Assembly: GCF_002482385.1 (NCBI RefSeq)
Contig: NZ_DLFW01000035.1
Span: 1-64,000, forward strand
DNA length: 64,000 bases
Reading direction: 5' to 3'
Source: Dysgonomonas sp. UBA7710
Lineage (GTDB): Bacteria; Bacteroidota; Bacteroidia; Bacteroidales; Dysgonomonadaceae
Shown here: positions 18,701-26,439 of the stretch, in pieces
Layout: each line of letters starts with the position of its first letter
How positions within the stretch are numbered: the first letter of the stretch is position 1
Program-made: the position numbers and the translations under genes
The notes under the pieces: generated by a model
Told to the model about the DNA's origin: nothing
The model's database searches: none
What the model saw: the letters and a program-made list of their open reading frames with translations, nothing else

Positions 18701-19088
18701 TCTCTGCAAGCGCTTCCGGGTATGTGACTATAATCAGATGCTTGTTATCAGTTTGCAATTTACCCATCACTTCGGTACGGAGTATTTCATTTGCAGCATC
18801 TATCTGCCCGTATTTGATCGCACGTTTATAGGCTGACGGGAAGAATAGCACTTTGTCCGTATCCAGTATCTGTATCAGATCGTGATAAAAATAGCCTGCA
18901 CTTTCAAGATCATTCAGGATATACAGGAAACAATCGTTCGTTTTATGATAGATGGCTGCAGCAAACATCGCAGCAGATGAGCCTTGTAGTCCTTTTGCAT
19001 AAAGGCTCTTATGCTTTGGCAAAATATTAACAACAGCGGATATGTTTTTGTGAGACTCGAAAACCTCTTGTAAAGCAGCTAATTTCAA
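15762..19088 (-). CDS. mfd: transcription-repair coupling factor Mfd
   Basis: About 1108 residues. Mfd displaces stalled RNA polymerase and recruits UvrA to lesions. Visible are the UvrB-homology N-terminus, the RNA-polymerase-interacting CarD-like domain (GDYIVHIDHGVGQFGGL), helicase motifs GDVGFGKTEVA (Walker A), LLIIDEEQKFGV (DEEQ), TMTATPIPRTL, ATSIIESGIDIPNANT and QLRGRVGRS, and the C-terminal TRCF domain. Both available starts are TTG. I chose 19088 because the longer one (19142) lies upstream of a TATTTTTG promoter box. No good ribosome-binding site is seen, so the start is the least certain part. Confidence 0.95.
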   Translation of the reverse strand: MKLAALQEVFESHKNISAVVNILPKHKSLYAKGLQGSSAAMFAAAIYHKTNDCFLYILNDLESAGYFYHDLIQILDTDKVLFFPSAYKRAIKYGQIDAANEILRTEVMGKLQTDNKHLIIVTYPEALAEKVVAKSILEKNTIHINVNEEVDRSFVSEMLDSFGFEYVDYVYEPGQYAIRGSILDVFSFSYEFPYRIDFFGDEVNTIRTFDIETQLSKEHLQQIQIIPDMQKSDLDRDSLLKLIPKDSIIGFKDFAWAEEKIESVYNDSAILDNPEYEKDIQNKLSDREEYANLINGFRHIHFGARAGGVPQATIEFETNLQPPFHKNFDLISETFHKDIEKGFKIYILSDSEKQHKRLQSIFEDRGDDITFIPVERTLSEGFSDETLKICCFTDHQLFDRYHKYNLKSDRVRSGKFALSLKELQQFQIGDYIVHIDHGVGQFGGLVRSDMNGKMQELIKLIYLNNDSIFVSLHALHKISKYRGKEGEPPRINKLGTGAWNKIKEKTKSKVKDIARDLIELYAKRRQEEGFKFSPDSFLQHELEASFIYEDTPDQVKATSDVKQDMENSKPMDRLICGDVGFGKTEVAIRGAFKAVSDNKQVAVLVPTTVLAYQHYQTFRERLKDFPCRVEYISRARSANQIKETLNDLKEGKVNILIGTHRIVSKDIQFKDLGLLIIDEEQKFGVAVKEKLKQMKSNVDTLTMTATPIPRTLQFSLMGARDLSAITTPPPNRYPIQTEVHTFDPQIIREAIEFEMSRNGQVFFINNRIKNIYELEDIIRREVPDARVVVGHGQMDPAKLESVIIDFVNHEYDVLIATSIIESGIDIPNANTIIVNNAQNFGLSDLHQLRGRVGRSNKKAFAYLLAPPLHTLTPEARRRLQAIENFSELGHGFHIAMQDLDIRGAGNLLGAEQSGFIADLGYEVYQKILTEAVNELKNDEFADIYHEADGDEKIAGDNFVDDVQIESDLELLFPATYIPNDSERITLYRELDNMERETDVQNFVLRLEDRFGKIPPEGRELIMVVRLRILAKTLGIEKVVLKGGRMSLFLISNPESPYYQSKAFDKLLDYIQKYPRSCELKERNGKRSVSIQHIPNVETACMALMEIIG

Positions 19089-19117
19089 TGTAGTAAACTT
19101 ATTTAATCTTCGGGATA

Positions 19118-19125
19118 CAAAAATA
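19118..19125 (-). promoter_or_regulatory. -7 box of mfd
   Basis: TATTTTTG on the minus strand, 29 bp before the TTG at 19088 and inside the longest reading frame. Confidence 0.5.
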
Positions 19126-19195
19126 GTAAAAACATACAACAAATTCTATACCAAAGCTTAATTCTGATCCGAATTAATCAGGGGTATCAATAACA

Positions 19196-19225
19196 AAAGA
19201 GTGAGAATCATAGTCCTCACTCTTT
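19196..19225 (-). terminator. terminator after the alcohol dehydrogenase gene
   Basis: AAAGAGTGAG (19196-19205) pairs with CTCACTCTTT (19216-19225). On the minus strand a TTTTGTTATT run follows. Confidence 0.8.
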
Positions 19226-19245
19226 CTATTAAATCAAATATGATA

Positions 19246-20394
19246 TTATTTTCTCAATGTCAGTATTTCCTTTATTGTATCAGCTGTTATATTATGGCAT
19301 TCGCCTAATTTCCAGCCACGGTCGGCAAGCCGTTTGCTTACCTTTTCCACGGCTTCGTCACCGAGCTTATAGTCAGACAGATGTGTTTTAACACCCATTG
19401 TTTCAAAGAAGTTTTCGACAGCCTTTATTGTCTTTTCTATAGCTCCGTCACCTTGTATGCCGAATACTTCACGGCCAAGGCGGATTATTTTCTTCGACTT
19501 CTGTTCTTTCAGTACGGTCATTACTCCCGGCAATACGATAGCTAATGTTTGCGCATGGTCTAAGCCGTAGAATGCCGTAATTTCATGTCCGATCATATGT
19601 GTAGCCCAGTCCTGAGGAACACCACAGTTTATCCATCCGTTCAGGGCCCATGTTGAAGCCCACATCAGGTTTGCGCGTACATCATAGTTATGGGGATCGC
19701 TCAAAGCCTTCGGCCCTTCTTCTACCAGTGTTTTTACGATGGCTTCGGCCATATTATCCTGCAATAAGGAATTACTCTCGCTGTATGTGAGGTATTGCTC
19801 CATCACATGTACAAACGCGTCTACAACACCATTCCCTACCTGACGTACAGGAAGACTGAATGTTACTGTAGGATCGAGTACAGAGAATAAAGGATAAGTG
19901 AAATCGGAAGAAAAAGCCAGTTTTTCCTCTGTGGATACACGGGTGATAACGCCCCCGTTGTTCATTTCAGAGCCTGTGGCCGGTAAAGTGATAATATCGG
20001 CAAATGGCATCGCCTTTTTTATTTCACTGCCTTTCGACAGGATATCCCATGGTTCGTTACCATCAAAAAGGGCTGCTGCCGCGATAAATTTAGTCGCATC
20101 CAGTACCGAGCCTCCACCAACGGACAGAAGGAAAGTTATTCCTTTTTCCTTGATGAACTCCACAGCTTTCATGCAAGTCTCATAGTGCGGATTAGGTTCT
20201 ATTCCTGCGAATTCGTACCATTCAAAGCCTTCGAGGGCTTTCACAGTCTGGTCGTATACTCCGTTCTTTTTGATACTGCCACCACCGTAAGTAATCAATA
20301 TTTTACTATTTTGTGGTATTTCGTTTGTTATTTCCTTGATTGTATCTTTCCCGAATATGATTTTAACGGGATTTGCATAAGTGAAGTTGTTCAT
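19246..20394 (-). CDS. iron-containing alcohol dehydrogenase (BdhA/YqhD-like)
   Basis: A 382-residue group III alcohol dehydrogenase, probably reducing aldehydes with NADPH in the cytosol. Seen are the nucleotide-binding GGGS turns (YGGGSIKKNG, LSVGGGSVLDATK), LPATGSEMN, and metal-binding Asp/His residues in VVDAFVHVMEQ and GLDHAQTLAIVLP. The opening FTYANPVKIIFGK is typical of butanol dehydrogenase/YqhD members. It is monocistronic, with its own promoter and terminator. Confidence 0.92.
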   Translation of the reverse strand: MNNFTYANPVKIIFGKDTIKEITNEIPQNSKILITYGGGSIKKNGVYDQTVKALEGFEWYEFAGIEPNPHYETCMKAVEFIKEKGITFLLSVGGGSVLDATKFIAAAALFDGNEPWDILSKGSEIKKAMPFADIITLPATGSEMNNGGVITRVSTEEKLAFSSDFTYPLFSVLDPTVTFSLPVRQVGNGVVDAFVHVMEQYLTYSESNSLLQDNMAEAIVKTLVEEGPKALSDPHNYDVRANLMWASTWALNGWINCGVPQDWATHMIGHEITAFYGLDHAQTLAIVLPGVMTVLKEQKSKKIIRLGREVFGIQGDGAIEKTIKAVENFFETMGVKTHLSDYKLGDEAVEKVSKRLADRGWKLGECHNITADTIKEILTLRK

Positions 20395-20417
20395 AATTGT
20401 ATCTTTTGTAATTGGGA

Positions 20418-20425
20418 CAAAGGTA
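20418..20425 (-). promoter_or_regulatory. -7 box of the alcohol dehydrogenase gene
   Basis: TACCTTTG on the minus strand, 23 bp upstream of the ATG. Confidence 0.55.
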
Positions 20426-20571
20426 TATCATTTGATAGAATTATATATGCTTTAATTATTAAAGTTGTTAAAAACCATTCTAAATGGATACGGTCAATAC
20501 AATAATATATTTTTTCAGAAGGAATAACCCCGATCTTTTTACTTACTTTTATCCATCTAAATACAAGAACA

Positions 20572-21459
20572 ATGAAAAAACTTTCGGTACTGGTACTTCT
20601 GTTACTCTGTAGTTTTTCTATTTTCGCGCAAATCAATCCGGAGGATTCTACAGTACAGGCCATTGCTTACTGGGATAAAGGAGATACTTACAATTATAAG
20701 GTCATAAACAAGAGTACCCAATTGAAAAATGGGGAAATAGTTTCTTCAGACTCGGTTGTTTATAATGTGGAATTATCGGTGCTGGACTCCACTGCAAATT
20801 CCTATACAATGCAATGGCTTTATAAGAATAATGCTAATAAAGGCCTGAAAGTGATATATAAAACGAACGAACTGGGTGAATTTGAGGAAGTTCTGAACTG
20901 GGCAGAAATAAGGGATTTTGTAAACAATGCGGCAAATAGTATTCTACAGGGTTTTAAAAAAGGAGAAATCAATGATGAATCACTGAATAAGCAGGAAAAT
21001 GAAATTACATCTACATTTTCAACCAAAGAAGCAATCGAGTCGGTAGGAGTGAACGAAATTATTCAATATCATATGTTTCACGGTATCACCTATAAGCCAG
21101 GTGATTATATGGAGGGCGAAATTGAAGTGCCGAATGTATTGGGCTCTAAACCCTTTATGGCCAATACTTATTTTGGTCTGGAAGAGATTGTATCGGATGA
21201 AGAATACTTGCTGAAATCGGTACAAAGCATAGATAAAGAACAACTGACGGTGGCGACACTTGAATATTTAAAGAAGCTTTCGGAATCGGCCGGCAAAAGT
21301 TTTGACATGGAAGCAGTGCGGAATATGCAATTTGAAAACGAAACTACTACTTATTCAGCTCTTCACGATTCGGGCTGGATTATTTACAGTATTATGCAAA
21401 AGGTAGTTACCAATGGTGATATAACTATAATAAACGAGTGCTCCATAGAAATGGAGTAG
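20572..21459 (+). CDS. secreted protein of unknown function
   Basis: A 295-residue protein with a signal peptide (KKLSVLVLLLLCSFSIFAQ). The mature part begins with a beta-rich segment (AIAYWDKGDTYNYKVINKSTQ...SDSVVYNVELSVLDS) reminiscent of periplasmic proteins that bind hydrophobic ligands, but no motif fixes a family. It lies back-to-back with the dehydrogenase gene and convergent with the TonB-dependent receptor gene, only 4 bp from its stop. Function unknown. Confidence 0.7.
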   Translation: MKKLSVLVLLLLCSFSIFAQINPEDSTVQAIAYWDKGDTYNYKVINKSTQLKNGEIVSSDSVVYNVELSVLDSTANSYTMQWLYKNNANKGLKVIYKTNELGEFEEVLNWAEIRDFVNNAANSILQGFKKGEINDESLNKQENEITSTFSTKEAIESVGVNEIIQYHMFHGITYKPGDYMEGEIEVPNVLGSKPFMANTYFGLEEIVSDEEYLLKSVQSIDKEQLTVATLEYLKKLSESAGKSFDMEAVRNMQFENETTTYSALHDSGWIIYSIMQKVVTNGDITIINECSIEME

Positions 21460-21463
21460 GCTC

Positions 21464-23875
21464 TTAAAATTCTGCCAGCAATCGTACGTTCAGCTGTCTT
21501 CCCGTCAGGTAATTAGGTACGGCATGGTGTTGATTATTCACATCTGTTATCCAGTAATAAGTATTTGTGTTCTGCATGTCGAAGATGTTAAACGCATCCA
21601 GTCCCAGCCATATATTTTTAAAGGCTTTACAGAATGAATTCCTGTCACGGATAGCAAAATCCTCTCCCAGTACGAGCCATGAGAAGCCGATGTCGATACG
21701 TTTATAATCCGGTGTGCGGAAATATCCGGTTTCGTACCCTTTGTACGGGGCGGATACAGGCAATCCTTGCGACCATAGACCGCGTAAGCTCATTTTCAAA
21801 CGTTCGTATCCCGGGAAGTAATCCTGATAGAAGAGTGCGAGGTTGAACCGCTGGTCGGTAGGCAGAGGCACTTTTACCCCGTTTATATCCTGTTCGGTCT
21901 TCATGAATGACAGGCTTATCCAACTATCTGCCCCGGGAATAAATTCACCGTATAATTTTAGGTCAGCCCCCATCGAATAGCCTTTGGAGGAGTTCTCGCC
22001 TGTGTATCTTATCTTTACATTGTTGACAGTATACGGTACAAGGTCGGATAATTTCTTGTAATATACTTCACCTGATAATTTGAACGGGGGAATATTCTTC
22101 TGTATATCCCGTCCGAAGTAATAGTCGGCACCCAATACAATATGTATCGACTTCTGTGACTTAATATCTTTATTCAGTTCTATGACATTATTACCATCTA
22201 TATTAACAATGCGCTGGAATTCTTTATAAAAAGGAGCCTGGTAATACACTCCTCCCGCTACCCGCAATGAAAGATTATCCAGCCCTGCAGGAACAAAAGC
22301 CAAAGCTCCGCGCGGACTTATAATCAGTTCTTCGTTGAAAGTCCAGTAGCCGGCGCGCACACCTGCATTGAGAATGAACAAGCCTGCGTCTGTATCAAAG
22401 TTGTAAGTATCTTGTATATATCCTGAAATACGGGTAGGGTTGATTTTATTATTCGATTTCAGGTTTGAATATACATTTACATCTGTTCCGGTACTTGGTA
22501 AGGAGAATCCTGCCGAGTCGCGCATTTCCCATTCCTTTATCTTATCGTTTATTTTTTCCTTTTGGTAGCTGATACTCCATTTCAGCATGTTCCGGTCTAT
22601 CTTCAGATTGCCGGAATGAGTGAAAGTATATACGTCCGACTTCAATTTATTTCGCGCATGTTCATGGTAGGTGCCTATAGCCAGTTTTGACCCGATATTT
22701 TCATCATCGCCTGTTAGACTTGTTTCCCGTAAAAGATAACGGCCGTCTATGTCGTATCGTTCCTGTTCGTCTGATGAAAAAGCGGAAGCTGTGAGTCCGA
22801 TATTCAGATTGTCGGCAACTTTTCCTTTTAAGGTTAAAGCTCCCTGATAAGTGAGGAATTTGTCATTTTCCCAGCCGTTGAAATGGACCGTAAATGTGCG
22901 GGGGGACGTTAATGTACCAAATGATGTTTCCCGTGTTTCGGGTGTAAATTCATATTTATTATAGGAATAGTTGCCTAAGAAACCGGCTTCCCATTTAGAG
23001 CCCAGCTTATAGGTGATATATGTCTGGAAATCGAGAAAAGAAGGGTCATACTCGGCTTTTGTATCGGTGGTGCTCAACAGGGAGCGCAATGTCTTATACC
23101 TGACACTGGTAACCTGTGAAAATTTTTCGGTGGAATTACCTGCATATATCTCTCCGCCGAGTAGTCCTGCCGAAACAGCGCCTTCGAATCGTTGCGGTCT
23201 TTTATAAGTGATATCCAATACCGACGACATCTTATCTCCATACTCGGCGCTGAAGCCTCCGGCAGAGAAACCCACTGATTGAACCATATTGGGATTGATA
23301 AAGCTCAGCCCTTCCTGCTGTGCTGAACGTACAAGCAGGGGGCGATATATCTCTATCCCGTTTACATATACAATGTTTTCATCAAAGTTGCCGCCACGTA
23401 CCGAATATTGGCTACTCAGTTCATTTGTAGAACTTACACCTCCCATAGTAGCCAGGAGGGACTCGATGCTATTCCATGGGTTTGATGGTCGTTTGGCAGC
23501 TATATAGTCGATTCGTCCGATTACGGTAGTTACCATGCGTTCGCCTTCCACTGTGACAGGTGCAAGGCTGTTATCGTCTTCGTAGAGTGTAACACTCAGA
23601 TTGAAATCTTTTGTCAATTCAGGTATAACGTAGAGGTGTTTCCGGTAGCCGATCAGAGAGAAAATGAGTTTGACGGAATCTCCGGGAAATACCTCCAGTT
23701 CGTAGAATCCGTAGTTATTCGTATATACTCCATTGCTTGTGTTCGGTTGCGATACCGACACTTGTTCCAAGGGGCGGAAATCCTTATCTGTAACTATTCC
23801 TGCAATTTTTACTTTCTGTGCATAGGAAGAAACCGAAATTAAAAAGAGTAATAACAGGAATTGTTTTTTAGCCAT
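21464..23875 (-). CDS. TonB-dependent outer membrane receptor
   Basis: An 803-residue outer membrane receptor. It has a signal peptide (residues 1-19, ending SSYAQ), a carboxypeptidase-regulatory-like domain (~22-105, IAGIVTDKDFRPLEQVSVSQPN..GVYTNNYGFYEL), a plug domain (~110-230, with YSVRGGNFDENIVYVNGIEIYRP) and a 22-strand-type barrel ending in aromatic-rich strands and Phe (RLLAEF). It imports an unknown ligand using TonB. No SusD partner is next to it, so it is not a classical SusCD polysaccharide system. Confidence 0.92.
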   Translation of the reverse strand: MAKKQFLLLLFLISVSSYAQKVKIAGIVTDKDFRPLEQVSVSQPNTSNGVYTNNYGFYELEVFPGDSVKLIFSLIGYRKHLYVIPELTKDFNLSVTLYEDDNSLAPVTVEGERMVTTVIGRIDYIAAKRPSNPWNSIESLLATMGGVSSTNELSSQYSVRGGNFDENIVYVNGIEIYRPLLVRSAQQEGLSFINPNMVQSVGFSAGGFSAEYGDKMSSVLDITYKRPQRFEGAVSAGLLGGEIYAGNSTEKFSQVTSVRYKTLRSLLSTTDTKAEYDPSFLDFQTYITYKLGSKWEAGFLGNYSYNKYEFTPETRETSFGTLTSPRTFTVHFNGWENDKFLTYQGALTLKGKVADNLNIGLTASAFSSDEQERYDIDGRYLLRETSLTGDDENIGSKLAIGTYHEHARNKLKSDVYTFTHSGNLKIDRNMLKWSISYQKEKINDKIKEWEMRDSAGFSLPSTGTDVNVYSNLKSNNKINPTRISGYIQDTYNFDTDAGLFILNAGVRAGYWTFNEELIISPRGALAFVPAGLDNLSLRVAGGVYYQAPFYKEFQRIVNIDGNNVIELNKDIKSQKSIHIVLGADYYFGRDIQKNIPPFKLSGEVYYKKLSDLVPYTVNNVKIRYTGENSSKGYSMGADLKLYGEFIPGADSWISLSFMKTEQDINGVKVPLPTDQRFNLALFYQDYFPGYERLKMSLRGLWSQGLPVSAPYKGYETGYFRTPDYKRIDIGFSWLVLGEDFAIRDRNSFCKAFKNIWLGLDAFNIFDMQNTNTYYWITDVNNQHHAVPNYLTGRQLNVRLLAEF

Positions 23876-23901
23876 TGTTTAGCGTTTGGTTTTATAAATA
23901 A

Positions 23902-23909
23902 CAAATTTA
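23902..23909 (-). promoter_or_regulatory. -7 box of the TonB-dependent receptor gene
   Basis: TAAATTTG on the minus strand, 26 bp upstream of the ATG. Confidence 0.5.
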
Positions 23910-24034
23910 TGGATATATTTCCGGAGAACAAATAATTATTACAGATTATATTTATCTATATCTGCGGGTATTAGCGAATATCCGTAATGCTTTTTATGTT
24001 TGATGAAAGGGTAAAAGTAACAGTTAGAAAAATA

Positions 24035-24157
24035 TGTTACATGTGTTACCTTTTAACAGCTACGAGTAAACGAGATACAAGTAGACAAGATACGAGATAC
24101 GAGTTGTTTACTGATGACTGTTTACTGAAAAATGTGTTACATCTGTTACCTTTTAAC
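24035..24157 (+). repeat. composite TGTTAC element, copy A
   Basis: About 123 bp bounded on both sides by the same motif (TGTTAC, three bases, TGTTAC, CTTTTAAC; 24035-24057 and 24135-24157). Between them lie CGAGTAAACGAGATAC and TTTACTGATGACTGTTTACTG words. The reverse complement of 33912-34041 matches it along its whole length. It encodes nothing. It fills much of the 563-bp gap 23876-24438. Confidence 0.85.
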
Positions 24158-24312
24158 TATATATTGTGAATATAGGTTAATTTTAAGCGGTCTTTGATAT
24201 ATTGATTGTTAGATACGGGTTATCTGTTATTCTGGGAAGTGTTACTTTTTTAGGCTTTCTGTATGGGGCGAGCTTTGCGACTGTTTTCGGTGGAACGGGC
24301 AGACGTAATATT

Positions 24313-24335
24313 TGTTACATCTGTTACTTTTTATG
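24313..24335 (+). repeat. solo TGTTAC-N3-TGTTAC element
   Basis: TGTTACATCTGTTAC followed by TTTTTATG. A single end-motif in the same gap as copy A. Confidence 0.55.
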
Positions 24336-24363
24336 AAGAACAAGTTGGAAGTTATGGTGTGAA

Positions 24364-24407
24364 AATCAAAAAAGGTTACCCTCATAGTGAGAGTAACCTT
24401 TTTGATT
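24364..24407 (-). terminator. terminator after hsp20
   Basis: AATCAAAAAAGGTTAC pairs with GTAACCTTTTTGATT around a CCTCA-TAG-TGAGA stem-loop. It lies about 30 bp past the hsp20 stop, with T-runs on the minus strand. Confidence 0.8.
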
Positions 24408-24438
24408 CACCTAAAAACCTAAATTAAAACCTATGTAG

Positions 24439-24876
24439 TTATTGTATTTCTATCTTCTTTACCTTGTCTTCGATAGCCTTATCTTGTTTAGGCAGTGTGA
24501 TTTGTAGAATTCCGTCTTTTTGTATAGCTGAAATATTGTCAGTGTCTACGTCTTCCGGAATAGTGAAACTACGGGCGAAAGAAGATTTTTTGAATTCGCG
24601 GCGAAGTACTTTTTCGTTCTCGTCTTTTTCTTCACTTTTCACTTCATTCTGAGCCGAAATTTTAAGTACATCTTTTTCTATTTCTATTTTAATGTCTTCT
24701 TTGTCGAATCCCGGAACAGATAATTCAATGTTGAATGCTTTTTCATTTTCCGAAACATTGGTGGCCGGAAGGTATGTATTTCCGAAACCGTTCAATACTT
24801 CATCACTAATGTAATTAGAAAAAAATGTTGGAAAAAAACTTCCGCTTCTGTCGTACCTTCTAAGTTGATTTTTCAT
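24439..24876 (-). CDS. small heat shock protein, Hsp20 family
   Basis: A 145-residue alpha-crystallin-domain chaperone that holds unfolding proteins. The domain spans ~35-140 and shows FNIELSVPGFDKEDIKIEIEKDVLKISA, an acidic loop (KSEEKDENEK), FARSFTIPEDVDTDNISA and DGILQITLPK. The start is set by a strong AAGGAGGA (24884-24891) 7 nt before the ATG, unusual in a group where such sites are mostly weak. An inverted repeat TTGCA-N7-TGCAA and a palindrome TGACA-N3-TGTCA lie upstream, the latter shared with htpG. Confidence 0.95.
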   Translation of the reverse strand: MKNQLRRYDRSGSFFPTFFSNYISDEVLNGFGNTYLPATNVSENEKAFNIELSVPGFDKEDIKIEIEKDVLKISAQNEVKSEEKDENEKVLRREFKKSSFARSFTIPEDVDTDNISAIQKDGILQITLPKQDKAIEDKVKKIEIQ

Positions 24877-24883
24877 AATCTTG

Positions 24884-24891
24884 TCCTCCTT
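24884..24891 (-). promoter_or_regulatory. strong ribosome-binding site of hsp20
   Basis: AAGGAGGA on the minus strand, 7 nt from the ATG. Most other genes in this window lack such a clear site. Confidence 0.75.
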
Positions 24892-24946
24892 AAATTTATC
24901 TTTAGTTTAATCTTTATATTATACATTTCCGTATCTATAAAGTAGG

Positions 24947-24963
24947 TTGCAAAAAGTATGCAA
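24947..24963. promoter_or_regulatory. inverted repeat upstream of hsp20
   Basis: TTGCA, seven bases, TGCAA. It lies about 70 bp before the hsp20 ATG, within a likely promoter region, and may be an operator or chance. Confidence 0.3.
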
Positions 24964-25083
24964 AATGACTTAATGGCAGTTATTGATTGTGTTAAATTAT
25001 TTTAAATATTAAATATGTTGGACTAATTATTTTGTAATTAGATATTTGAGTAGAATAGTGAGATAATGTGTTTTATCTAGTTG

Positions 25084-25102
25084 TAATGACAAAATGTCAT
25101 TA
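25084..25102. promoter_or_regulatory. palindrome TAATGACA-N3-TGTCATTA, candidate heat-shock operator
   Basis: A perfect 8-bp inverted repeat in the 366-bp gap between hsp20 and pheS. The core TGACATTTTGTC (as read on the minus strand) is repeated upstream of htpG at 43879-43890. It lies about 210 bp from the hsp20 start, which is far for a repressor site. Confidence 0.4.
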
Positions 25103-25182
25103 ATTGATAAATATATCAATTATCCTCATGCATCCGTGCCGGATTGGTTAGATGTTTCTGATACAAATATGATTGAAAATAG

Positions 25183-25217
25183 TAAAGCCTGCTTCTCTTA
25201 CCGGGAAACAGACTTTA
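25183..25217 (-). terminator. terminator after pheS
   Basis: On the minus strand TAAAGTCTGTTTC pairs with GAAGCAGGCTTTA (13 positions, two G-U), followed by CTATTTTC. Confidence 0.5.
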
Positions 25218-25242
25218 TATTAAATCTCAGATTATAGTATAA

Positions 25243-26262
25243 TCAATGCGCACTTTCGAACTGTTCCAGAAATCGCTTGTCATTTTCTGAGAACATCCGC
25301 AGGTCTTTTACTCTATATTTGAGATTAGTAATACGTTCTATACCCATTCCTAAAGCATAACCGGTATATACTTTACTATCAATGCCACAGTTTTCCAGTA
25401 CATTAGGGTCTACCATACCACAACCCAATATTTCCACCCAACCTGTATGTTTACAGAATGGGCAACCCTTGCCTCCGCAGATATTACATGATATATCCAT
25501 TTCCGCACTTGGCTCCGTGAATGGGAAGTAAGAGGGGCGCAAACGAATTTTAGTATCGGTACCGAACATTTCTTTGGCAAAAAACAGTAATGCCTGTTTA
25601 AGATCGGCGAATGACACATTTTTATCTATATATAGGGCTTCTACCTGATGAAAGAAACAGTGTGCACGGTATGAAATAGCTTCGTTACGGTACACACGTC
25701 CCGGACAGATGATGCGGATAGGAGGTTGCTGCTTTTCCATAACACGGGTCTGTACGGATGATGTATGTGTGCGGAGTACTATTTCGGGGTTTCGTGCAAT
25801 GAAGAATGTGTCCTGCATATCACGGGCGGGATGGTCTTCAGCAAAGTTGAGGGATGAGAATACGTGCCAGTCGTCTTCTATTTCCGGCCCTTCGGCAATA
25901 GAAAATCCGAGACGGCGAAATATATCACAGATTTCTTTCTTAACGATTGATAAGGGATGACGGGTACCCAATGCTATTGGAGCCGCAGTGCGGGTAAGGT
26001 CTATAGAAGAATCGCCTGTTTGCGAGTTCTCGAGAGAATCTTTCAGCTGGTTGATTTTCTCCTGTGCTTTTTCTTTTAGCTCGTTGAGTCTCATTCCTAC
26101 TTCGCGTTTCTGCTCGGCAGCAACGTTACGGAAATCGTTCATTAACATTGAAACTTCACCTTTCTTACTCAGATATTTAATGCGCAGGGCTTCTATTTCC
26201 TCTGCTTTAGCGGCTTTCAGGTTGTCTATTTCAGACAGCAACTGGTTAATTTTGTCAATCAT
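25243..26262 (-). CDS. pheS: phenylalanyl-tRNA synthetase alpha subunit
   Basis: A 339-residue catalytic subunit that charges tRNA-Phe as an alpha2-beta2 enzyme. The N-terminal coiled coil (~1-90) binds tRNA. The class II core follows with GTRHPLSIVKKEI, HPARDMQDTFF, LRTHTSSVQTRVM, PGRVYRNEAISYRAHCFFHQVE (motif 2), FTEPSAEMDISC and GYALGMGIERITNLKY (motif 3). A CNICGGKGCPFCKHTGW insertion has four Cys. The length is normal. The pheT gene is not adjacent. Confidence 0.97.
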   Translation of the reverse strand: MIDKINQLLSEIDNLKAAKAEEIEALRIKYLSKKGEVSMLMNDFRNVAAEQKREVGMRLNELKEKAQEKINQLKDSLENSQTGDSSIDLTRTAAPIALGTRHPLSIVKKEICDIFRRLGFSIAEGPEIEDDWHVFSSLNFAEDHPARDMQDTFFIARNPEIVLRTHTSSVQTRVMEKQQPPIRIICPGRVYRNEAISYRAHCFFHQVEALYIDKNVSFADLKQALLFFAKEMFGTDTKIRLRPSYFPFTEPSAEMDISCNICGGKGCPFCKHTGWVEILGCGMVDPNVLENCGIDSKVYTGYALGMGIERITNLKYRVKDLRMFSENDKRFLEQFESAH

Positions 26263-26295
26263 ATCTTAATTATCGTATTTTCAAAGAAACGAGTA

Positions 26296-26303
26296 CAAAA
26301 ATA
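26296..26303 (-). promoter_or_regulatory. -7 box of pheS
   Basis: TATTTTTG on the minus strand, 33 bp upstream of the ATG. Confidence 0.5.
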
Positions 26304-26387
26304 CATTTTTCTTTCTTTATATCCGATAGATACAATGCATTTTTGCAGATATACTCTTATTAAACATCTTGGCTCGACTAAATAAAA

Positions 26388-26415
26388 ATAAGGATGCCTC
26401 GAAAGACATCCTTAT
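26388..26415 (-). terminator. terminator after the OmpA-family gene
   Basis: ATAAGGATG (26388-26396) pairs with CATCCTTAT (26407-26415). On the minus strand TTTTATTTAG follows. Confidence 0.75.
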
Positions 26416-26439
26416 CATATATAACTCTGTATTATACTA

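Noticed and set aside
21464..23875. SusCD-type polysaccharide utilisation locus
   Set aside because: The TonB-dependent receptor has no SusD, glycoside hydrolase or sensor gene next to it.
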